In this document: positions 29,424-36,122 of the stretch, piece by piece | Numbering within the stretch: the stretch's first letter is position 1 | How the letters are laid out: the number at the start of each line of letters is the position of its first letter | The notes under the pieces: model-generated | Told to the model about the DNA's origin: nothing | Databases searched by the model: none | The model's input: only the letters and a program-made list of their open reading frames with translations | Assembly (NCBI RefSeq): GCF_022662335.1 | Contig: NZ_JAKNQJ010000002.1 | Location: 62,001 to 126,000 of the forward strand | DNA length: 64,000 bases | Reading direction: 5' to 3' | Source: Sphingomonas sp. CROZ-RG-20F-R02-07 | GTDB taxonomy: Bacteria > Pseudomonadota > Alphaproteobacteria > Sphingomonadales > Sphingomonadaceae | Position numbers and translations under genes: made by a program

Positions 29424-30778
29424 CGGCGTTTCTTGTACTTCTTGGGATTGTCGTCGAATTCGTTCTGCGCCGCGGTGGCGATGTCCTGCGCGCGGATCCA
29501 GTCGGTCGAATTGGGCGGCAGGTTGGCCAGCGCATCGTGCGCGCTGCGGTTGGCGGTGCGCAGGTCGCCCGTCAGGCTCGCCTGTTCGGCGGTGGCGAGC
29601 GCGGCGCGCGCGCTGTCGCCGCTGGCCTCATAGGCGGTGCCGAGCTGATACCAGGCGAAGGGATTGTCGTCGTCGCGCCCGACGGCGGTGCGCAGCACGC
29701 GGATCGCCTCGGGATAATTGGCGCGCTTCTCGGTCGCGATCAGCGCATGGCCCAGCGTCGTCGCGATCAGCGGATTGTCGTGGCTGCCCGCGACCGCCGC
29801 GCGGAGCGGCGCGAGCGATTCCTGCGGCTGCCCGGCCTCGAGCAGGATCTGACCCTGGATTTCGAGAAAATAGGGGTCGGCCGGATCGGCGCGGACGAGC
29901 GCGTCCGCCTCGGCGGCGGCTCTGTCGGGATAGCCGGCCTTGTGATAGGCATAGGCGCGCGCATAATGCGCATAGATCGTCGTGTCGGTCAGCGGATAGT
30001 CGCGCAGCGTCCGTTCGGGGCTGAGCACATAGCCTTCGAGCTTGGCCTTCACCCGCTTGAAGCGCTCCTCCAGCGGGCGGTCGGGCGGGTTGTTCCACGC
30101 CGGCGACGCCTGAAGATCGGCAGACAGCGCCTGGATGCGATCGCCCGACAGCGGGTGCGTCTGCATGTACGGATCGATGTTCTTCAGGCCATAGGCATAT
30201 TCCTCGTTCTGCAATTTCTTGAAGAACGCCAGCATGCCCTTGCCCGAGATGTTCGCGCCGCGCAAAAAGCGTGCGCCGGTGGCGTCCGCGGTCGATTCCT
30301 GCACGCGGGAAAAGGCGAGATATTTGCCCAAAGCGGCGGACTGGCCCGCCGCCATGATCCCGGCGCCCGCATCGCCGCTGCCCGCCGCCATCGCGGCGAG
30401 GCCCAGCACCATCGACAGGATCTGGATGCCGAGCGCGGGCCGCGTGCCGCCGTCGGACAGGATGACATGGCCGTCGGCGACATGGCCCAGCTCGTGCGCG
30501 ATCACGCCCTGCACCTGATTGGCGTTGTCCGCCGCCTGGAGCAGGCCGGAATTGACATAGACGGTCTGCCCGCCCGCGGTGAAGGCGTTGATCGCGGGAT
30601 CGTTCAGCAGCACGACCTTGGCGTTGCGCGGCGACAGGCCGGCGGCGACGATCAGCGGGTCCGCCATCTGCTTGAACATCGCCTCGGTCTCGGCATCGCG
30701 CAGGATCGACTGGGCGGCGGCGGGCTGCGCGGCCAGCAGGAACGCGGCGGCGCAGGCCGCGACGATGCGGCGGATCAT
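29420..30778 (-). CDS. M48 metalloprotease with TPR repeats (BepA-like)
   Basis: This 452-residue periplasmic protein has a signal peptide (residues 1-22), the zinc motif His95-Glu96-x2-His99 (VIAHELGHVADGH), and the third ligand region FSRVQESTADATGARFL. The C-terminal half contains tetratricopeptide-like repeats (DPADPYFLEIQGQILLEAGQ, FAWYQLGTAYEASGD). BepA/YfgC in E. coli assembles or degrades outer-membrane proteins such as LptD. The gene heads a four-gene chain with a DsbA-like protein and an ABC exporter, which points to envelope quality control. Confidence 0.93.
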   Translation of the reverse strand: MIRRIVAACAAAFLLAAQPAAAQSILRDAETEAMFKQMADPLIVAAGLSPRNAKVVLLNDPAINAFTAGGQTVYVNSGLLQAADNANQVQGVIAHELGHVADGHVILSDGGTRPALGIQILSMVLGLAAMAAGSGDAGAGIMAAGQSAALGKYLAFSRVQESTADATGARFLRGANISGKGMLAFFKKLQNEEYAYGLKNIDPYMQTHPLSGDRIQALSADLQASPAWNNPPDRPLEERFKRVKAKLEGYVLSPERTLRDYPLTDTTIYAHYARAYAYHKAGYPDRAAAEADALVRADPADPYFLEIQGQILLEAGQPQESLAPLRAAVAGSHDNPLIATTLGHALIATEKRANYPEAIRVLRTAVGRDDDNPFAWYQLGTAYEASGDSARAALATAEQASLTGDLRTANRSAHDALANLPPNSTDWIRAQDIATAAQNEFDDNPKKYKKRR

Positions 30779-31005
30779 GCGGTTTCGCCGATGGCGAAGT
30801 GGAGGAAGTGGAGGCGTGCGCGCCGGTTTCCACTTGCCCCGCCAGGGACGGTTCCCGCGTGGGTGCGGCGGGCGGAGGACGGGGCGGCCATGCCGCGCAT
30901 AGCAGCAGATTTCGGCGATGTAGGACAGCGGGAAATGGCGGGCGTCATGGCGGGGAAGGCTGGATCATGGCGCGTGAATGGCCCGTGAAGCGGGCGTGTC
31001 GTGTA

Positions 31006-31128
31006 CCCCCACTTGTACCCCGGCGAAGGCCGGGGAACAGGTGGGGGACGCTGCTTGGCAAAGCGTGGCGCCTGTCATCGGCCTCCCCCACCTGGGCCCC
31101 GGCCTTCGCCGGGGAACAGGGTGGGGGA
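31006..31128. repeat. inverted repeat pair of the CCCCGGCGAAGGCCGGGG family
   Basis: The left arm is 31006-31047 (CCCCCACTTGTACCCCGGCG...) and the right arm is 31084-31128, its imperfect reverse complement. Each arm holds a self-complementary CCCCGGCGAAGGCCGGGG or its complement. This is a typical alphaproteobacterial extragenic palindrome. Confidence 0.85.
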
Positions 31129-31155
31129 GAGCCAAGGCCACATGCCCCGGCCGGG

Positions 31156-31181
31156 CCCTCCCGCGCCGAAGCGCGGGAGGG
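31156..31181. terminator. GC-rich hairpin just downstream of rne
   Basis: A perfect 10-bp stem (CCCTCCCGCG / CGCGGGAGGG) with a CCGAAG loop lies eight bases beyond the rne stop. There is no T-run on the rne side, so it may stabilise the 3' end or pause polymerase rather than terminate by itself. Confidence 0.5.
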
Positions 31182-31189
31182 TAGGGCGG

Positions 31190-33904
31190 TCACGCGCCGA
31201 AGGTGCGCTGCCACCAGCCGCGGCGGGGCTGTTCGCCCGCGCCGGTTTCGGCGGGTTCGGCCTCCGCGGGCGCCTCGGGGGCGACCTCGGGTTCGGCCTC
31301 GGTCTGCGGCGAGAGCGCGGAGACCGGCGCACCTTCGTCGGCGGCGTCGGCGATCGGCGTCTCGGCCTTTTTGCGGCGCGTGCGCTTGGGCTTCGCCGCT
31401 TCGTCGACGACGGGTGCCGCCTCGGTCGCGGGCGCTTCGACCGGCTCGGCCGCGGCCTTGCGCGGGCGACCGCGCTTGGGCTTGGGCGCCTCGTCGGCCG
31501 GTGCTGCCTCGATCACCGGTGCGGGCGCGGCGGCACGGGCACGCGGACGGCGGCGCGTCTTGGGCGCCTCCGCCTCGGGCTCGGTCACCGTCTCGGGCTC
31601 GGGCTCGGGCTCGACTGGTTCGGGCGTCGCCGCCACCGGGGTCGGCTCGGCCTCGACGGGCGTCGCATCCTCGGCGAGCGCGTCGATCGTCACCTCTCCG
31701 GCGATCTCGGCATCTTCCGAGCGCGGCGCCTGCTCGCGCGCGTCGTCGCGGCGACCGCCACGGCGACCGCGACGGCCACGACGGCGGCGGCCTTCGCCTT
31801 CGCCGGCGGGCTGTTCGCCACCGTCACGGGCTGGTGCCTCGGCGGCTTCGTCCTCGGCCATGTCGGTCGCGTCGCCCGTATCGAGCGCGGTGCCCTCGGC
31901 CTCGTCGCCTTCGCTCTCGGCGTCGGTCCCTTCGGCGCCCTCGCCCTCGCCCTCGGGACGCGCACGGCCGCGACGGCCGCGACGGCGGCGGCGCTTCTTG
32001 CCGCGCGCATCGTCGCCCTCGCCACGCTCGTCGCGACGTGCGGTCTCGCGCGGCTCGCGGGCGTCCTCGACGGGCTCGTCGTCGGCCTCGACCTCCTCCT
32101 CGTCGAGCTCCAGCTCCTCGGGATAGTCCTCGTCGTCATCCTCAAGGATGAGCGCCTCGATCTTGGGGGCATGCTCGGGCGGCGGGCCGCTGGCCTCGAC
32201 CGACATGCGCGCGCCCTCTTCCTCGCGGTCGGGCACGATCTCGACGACCACGCCATAGCGGTCCTCGATCTCGGCGATGTCGGCACGCTTGCGGTTGAGC
32301 ACGTAGATCGTCGCTTCGTGGCTCGCGCGCAGCGTCAGCACCGAGCCGCGACCGCGGGCGGCCTCGTCCTCGATCATGCGCAAGGCCGACAGGCCTGCCG
32401 ACGAGGCGGTGCGGACGAGCCCGGTGCCCTCGCAATGCGGGCAGGCGCGCGTGGAGGCTTCCAGCACGCCGGTGCGCAGGCGCTGGCGGCTCATCTCCAT
32501 CAACCCGAAGCTGGAAATGCGGCCGACCTGGATGCGCGCGCGATCGTTCTTGAGCGCCTCCTTCATGCACTTCTCGACCTTCCGGACGTTGGAATTGTTG
32601 TCCATGTCGATGAAGTCGATGACGACGAGGCCCGCCATGTCGCGCAGGCGGAGCTGGCGGGCGATCTCGGTCGCGGCCTCCAGGTTGGTCGCGGTCGCGG
32701 TCTGCTCGATATTGTGCTCGCGCGTCGACCTCCCTGAGTTGATGTCGATCGACACCAGCGCCTCGGTCGGGTTGATGACCAGATAGCCGCCCGATTTGAG
32801 CTGCACCACCGGGTGGTACATCGCCGAGAGCTGCTCCTCGACGCCGGCGCGCTGATAGAGCGGCACGGCATCGGCATAATGCTTCACCTTGCGCGCATGG
32901 CTCGGCATCAGCAGCTTCATGAATTCGCGGGCGTGGCGATAGCCGTCCTCGCCCTCGACGATCACCTCGTCGATATCCTTGTTGTAGATGTCGCGGATCG
33001 CGCGCTTGATGAGATCGCTGTCGCCATAGACGAGCGCGGGCGCCGCCGACTTCAGCGTCTCCTCGCGAATGCCGTCCCACAGCCGCGCGAGATAGTCGAA
33101 GTCGCGCTTGATCTCGACCTTGGTGCGCTGCAGCCCGGCGGTGCGAACGATGCAGCCCATCGAGGGCGGCAACTGCATGTCGGCCATGATCGACTTCAGC
33201 CGCTTGCGATCGCCCGCGTTGCTGATCTTGCGGCTGATGCCGCCGCCATGGCTGGTGTTGGGCATCAGCACGCAATAGCGGCCGGCCAGCGACAGATAGG
33301 TGGTGAGCGCCGCGCCCTTGTTGCCGCGTTCCTCCTTCACGACCTGCACCAGCAGCACCTGGCGGCGGCGGATCACGTCCTGGATCTTGTAGCGGCGGCG
33401 CAGGTTCATCCGGCGCTCGCGCAGCTCCTCGACCGCCTCGCTGTCGGCCGACTTGCCGCGGCGCTTGGCCGCGGGCGTGCCGTCCTGGCCCTCCGAATCA
33501 TGGTCGTGCTCGTCATGATCGGGCTCGTCCTCGAACCCGTCCCCGTCACCCTCGTGATCGTCGCCGTCGTGATCGTCGTCATCCTGCTCGGCGCGCAGCG
33601 CGGCCTCTTCGGCGGCGTGCTCGGCCTCTTCGCGCAGGAGCGCGTCGCGATCCTCCTTGGGGATCTGGTAGTAATCGGGATGGATCTCGCTGAACGCGAG
33701 GAAGCCGTGGCGGTTGCCGCCGTAATCGATGAACGCCGCCTGGAGCGACGGTTCGACGCGGGTCACCTTGGCGAGATAGATATTGCCCTTGAGCTGCTTG
33801 CGCTCGGCGCTCTCGAAATCGAATTCCTCGATCCGGTTATTCTTGACGACGGCGACGCGGGTTTCTTCCCGGTGGCGCGCATCGATCAGCATGCGTGTGG
33901 TCAT
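31190..33904 (-). CDS. rne: ribonuclease E/G family endoribonuclease
   Basis: This 904-residue endoribonuclease is the core of the RNA degradosome. It starts TRMLIDARHREETRVAVVKN. The S1 domain (about 35-215) is interrupted by an Asp/His-rich acidic insert at residues 107-140. The DNase I-like catalytic part has Asp387 (VSIDINSG) and Asp430 (VVIDFIDM), and the Zn-link is Cys488-x2-Cys491 (ACPHCEGTG). The C-terminal 300 residues are disordered, with Arg-rich blocks (KKRRRRRGRRGRARP, RRRRGRRGRRGGRRD) between acidic and Pro/Ala stretches, as expected for RNA and protein binding. GGAG lies nine bases before ATG. A long structured leader precedes it. Confidence 0.96.
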   Translation of the reverse strand: MTTRMLIDARHREETRVAVVKNNRIEEFDFESAERKQLKGNIYLAKVTRVEPSLQAAFIDYGGNRHGFLAFSEIHPDYYQIPKEDRDALLREEAEHAAEEAALRAEQDDDDHDGDDHEGDGDGFEDEPDHDEHDHDSEGQDGTPAAKRRGKSADSEAVEELRERRMNLRRRYKIQDVIRRRQVLLVQVVKEERGNKGAALTTYLSLAGRYCVLMPNTSHGGGISRKISNAGDRKRLKSIMADMQLPPSMGCIVRTAGLQRTKVEIKRDFDYLARLWDGIREETLKSAAPALVYGDSDLIKRAIRDIYNKDIDEVIVEGEDGYRHAREFMKLLMPSHARKVKHYADAVPLYQRAGVEEQLSAMYHPVVQLKSGGYLVINPTEALVSIDINSGRSTREHNIEQTATATNLEAATEIARQLRLRDMAGLVVIDFIDMDNNSNVRKVEKCMKEALKNDRARIQVGRISSFGLMEMSRQRLRTGVLEASTRACPHCEGTGLVRTASSAGLSALRMIEDEAARGRGSVLTLRASHEATIYVLNRKRADIAEIEDRYGVVVEIVPDREEEGARMSVEASGPPPEHAPKIEALILEDDDEDYPEELELDEEEVEADDEPVEDAREPRETARRDERGEGDDARGKKRRRRRGRRGRARPEGEGEGAEGTDAESEGDEAEGTALDTGDATDMAEDEAAEAPARDGGEQPAGEGEGRRRRGRRGRRGGRRDDAREQAPRSEDAEIAGEVTIDALAEDATPVEAEPTPVAATPEPVEPEPEPETVTEPEAEAPKTRRRPRARAAAPAPVIEAAPADEAPKPKRGRPRKAAAEPVEAPATEAAPVVDEAAKPKRTRRKKAETPIADAADEGAPVSALSPQTEAEPEVAPEAPAEAEPAETGAGEQPRRGWWQRTFGA

Positions 33905-34386
33905 AATGATGTCTCCACGCGCGCGCCGGGCCGTGGGGCTGCCGTCGCGCGCGATGATGTGGTGCGGCGGAGCTGGGCTCCGTCCCGCGGATGAGCGAAG
34001 ATGCCTCTGTCCGCCGCGCAGCCTCGGGCAAGCGGCCCGGAAGCGCCCGCGCGACGACGACCCGTCCGGCGAAAGCCGGTCGGTCGGTCGAGCGGGGGGA
34101 ATGCGTCATGCGTACGTCAACCTGGTTGGCGCCGCCCGAAACAGGGCGGCCCGTCGGCACCGGCGTGTCGCCGGCCGCAATCGCGCGAGCGATCAGGCGG
34201 AAGAACGACACATGGGTGCAACGACCTGACTAGCATCGCGCTCGCACAATCGCAACCGGCGGTAAGTTGCCGCATTGCCGGCAAAAACATGCCGAATTGC
34301 CGGTTAACCGGTTCGGGAAAGGCCCTCTTCGCGCCTCGCTGCCTATTCCGTGGCTCGACAACGATCAAAGGCTCGAAAGGGGTTCC
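33905..34386. promoter_or_regulatory. divergent rne / amidase control region with structured rne leader
   Basis: This 482-bp region is free of convincing genes. On the reverse strand TTGCGA (34250-34255) and TAGTCA (34227-34232) are spaced by 17 bp and could promote rne, giving a leader of about 315 nt. That leader contains three adjacent hairpins: CCGGC/GCCGG at 34066-34079, GCCGCCC/GGGCGGC at 34131-34150 and CCGGCG/CGCCGG at 34160-34174. Near the amidase side are two 14-bp direct repeats (34268 and 34290). Promoter calls are inference. Confidence 0.5.
34268..34303 (+). repeat. two 14-bp direct repeats upstream of the amidase gene
   Basis: TGCCGCATTGCCGG at 34268-34281 and TGCCGAATTGCCGG at 34290-34303 differ at one position and are spaced 22 bp start to start, two helical turns. 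A GGTTAACC palindrome (containing a TTAACC element) follows at 34303-34310. The arrangement looks like a regulator binding site about 85 bp before the amidase start. Confidence 0.6.
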
Positions 34387-35625
34387 ATGGTTTTTCGCTG
34401 GACCGACCGGCCTGCGGCGCGGCATCTGCGCCGGGTGGCTGCGTTGTTCGCCTTGCTGTTCGGCTGGTTCGGCGCGCTGCCGTCCTTCGCCGCGACGATC
34501 GAGCGCGTCGCGGTGCGCGGCGGGCGGGTGATCGTCGACTTCGATTCGCGCGTCGACCGCGCGACCACCATGGTGGTGGACGGGCGCAACCAGATCGCGA
34601 TCGACGTGGGCGACGCCGCGCCCGGCGCGGCGGCGACTGGCGCGGGGATCGTCAGCCGCGTCCGCCAGACGCGCACCGCGGACGGTACGCGCATCCTGCT
34701 CGATCTCGCCAAGCCCGCGATCGTCTCGGACGGTGGGTTCGACAGCGCCGGGCGTGAACTCACCCTGTCGCTCCAGCCGGTCGATGCCGCCGCCTTCACC
34801 GAAGCCGGGATCGCCGGGCCGCTGAACTTCTTCCCCTTCCGCTGGGGAACGCGGCCGGGTGCGCGCTACAAGGTGTCGGTGCCGGTGCCGCCGGCGGCCA
34901 AGGCGCCGCCGCTGCCCCGCGTGGCGGGCGACGACACGCGGCCGCTCGTCGTGATCGATCCCGGCCATGGCGGCGTCGATCCCGGTGCGATCGGCCCGTC
35001 CGGGCTGCGCGAGAAGGACGTGACGCTGCGCGTCGCCAAGGCGATCCGCGACGAATTGCTGGCGAGCGGCCGGGTGCGCGTGGCGCTGACCCGCGACGAC
35101 GACCGCTATCTCGTGCTGCGCGAACGCTATGGCATCGCGCGGCGGCTGCACGGCGATCTGTTCATCTCGATCCATTGCGACAGCGTGGGGGCAGGCGATG
35201 CGACCGGCGCGTCGGTCTACACGCTGTCGGACGTGGCGTCGGACAAGGAGGCCGCCCGGCTGGCCGCGCGCGAGAACAAGGCCGACATCATCTCGGGCGT
35301 GAACCTGGGCGACGCGCCGGCCGACGTCTCGTCGATCCTGATCGACCTGACGCAGCGCGAGACGATGAACTCGTCCGCAGGCTTCGCCCGGCTGCTGGGG
35401 CGCGAGGCCAAGCCGCTGATGCCGCTGAAGGCGAATTTCCACCGCATGGCGTCGCTGATGGTGCTGAAGGCGCCCGACATGCCCTCGATCCTGTTCGAGA
35501 CGGGCTATATCTCGAACCCCGCCGATGCGAGCTTCCTCGACAGCGCCGATGGCCGCCACCGGATCGCGGAAAGCGTGACCAACGCGGTGGAGGCGCATTT
35601 CGCGCGGCGCATGGCGGCGAAATAG
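34387..35625 (+). CDS. N-acetylmuramoyl-L-alanine amidase (AmiC-like)
   Basis: This 412-residue periplasmic zinc amidase cleaves the glycan-peptide bond of peptidoglycan, usually during cell separation. The signal peptide covers residues 1-35 (ALFALLFGWFGALPSFA). An AMIN-like beta domain follows (about 36-160). The Amidase_3 domain has zinc ligands His194 (VVIDPGHGGVDPG), Glu209 (GLREKDVTL) and His263 (FISIHCDS), and the catalytic-Glu region SILFETGYISN. GAAAGGGG precedes ATG 34387, which decides this start over a longer frame. PBP1A is encoded just downstream. Confidence 0.93.
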   Translation: MVFRWTDRPAARHLRRVAALFALLFGWFGALPSFAATIERVAVRGGRVIVDFDSRVDRATTMVVDGRNQIAIDVGDAAPGAAATGAGIVSRVRQTRTADGTRILLDLAKPAIVSDGGFDSAGRELTLSLQPVDAAAFTEAGIAGPLNFFPFRWGTRPGARYKVSVPVPPAAKAPPLPRVAGDDTRPLVVIDPGHGGVDPGAIGPSGLREKDVTLRVAKAIRDELLASGRVRVALTRDDDRYLVLRERYGIARRLHGDLFISIHCDSVGAGDATGASVYTLSDVASDKEAARLAARENKADIISGVNLGDAPADVSSILIDLTQRETMNSSAGFARLLGREAKPLMPLKANFHRMASLMVLKAPDMPSILFETGYISNPADASFLDSADGRHRIAESVTNAVEAHFARRMAAK

Positions 35626-35626
35626 G

Positions 35627-36037
35627 CTAGCCGCGGGGCGGGCGCCGGCCCGGTGCCCATGGGGTGACCTTCGCCGGGCAGAGCCGGAAGGTCGAGCCCG
35701 ATATGGCGAATGCCCGTCGTGAACGGACCATCAGCCGCAGCGTTTCGGTGCTGCGCGTGCCCGGCCCCACGCCCACCCCGATGCAGGAATTGGCCAGCAT
35801 GTAATGCGCGCCATGCCGCGCCAGCACGCGGATGCGGCAGGCATGCGAATGCGGATCGCCCAACCCCACGCCGTCATAGCTGCGCATCACCGCGAAGGGC
35901 GGATCGGCGCACGGGGTGCCGGCCTCGACATAGATGCCGTGCGCGAGCGGCAGCGGCTCGGCAAGCGCCGCCGCGGGCCCTTCCAGCGCGCCGAGCGTGA
36001 AGGCGAGGGTGAGGACGAGGTGTGACGGGCTTCGCAT
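35627..36037 (-). CDS. small secreted protein of unknown function
   Basis: This 136-residue protein has a signal peptide in residues 1-26 (SHLVLTLAFTLGALEGPAAA) and a mature part with four cysteines (GTPCADPPF, SHACRIRVL, LANSCIGVG, FRLCPAKV), suggesting two disulfides. I do not recognise the family. AAAGGA lies eight bases before ATG 36037. It lies on the opposite strand between the amidase and PBP1A genes, its stop two bases from the amidase stop. Its context suggests the envelope, but no function can be assigned. Confidence 0.7.
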   Translation of the reverse strand: MRSPSHLVLTLAFTLGALEGPAAALAEPLPLAHGIYVEAGTPCADPPFAVMRSYDGVGLGDPHSHACRIRVLARHGAHYMLANSCIGVGVGPGTRSTETLRLMVRSRRAFAISGSTFRLCPAKVTPWAPGRRPPRG

Positions 36038-36122
36038 CGGATGAGTCCTTTTCCGTGTATCTGACCCCCATCGATCGGTGCTTTCAAGCCTGCGCGAACC
36101 TGCTAGATGCGGGCGCCAGTCC

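Larger units (their letters stand above)
30779..31189. other. gene-free interval between M48 gene and rne
   Basis: This 411-bp gap lies between the start of the M48 gene and the end of rne. The part next to 30778 must hold the M48 promoter, but I cannot pick one. The rest holds the paired CCCCGGCGAAGGCCGGGG repeats at 31006-31128 and a hairpin at 31156-31181. I see no convincing coding frame. Confidence 0.6.

Noticed and set aside
30990..31190. CRISPR-like array in the CCCCGGCGAAGG repeats
   Set aside because: There are only two arms in inverted orientation, not direct repeats with unique spacers.
31001..33994. Long forward frames antisense to rne
   Set aside because: Composition is low complexity and mirrors the rne codons; no start site or domain supports them.
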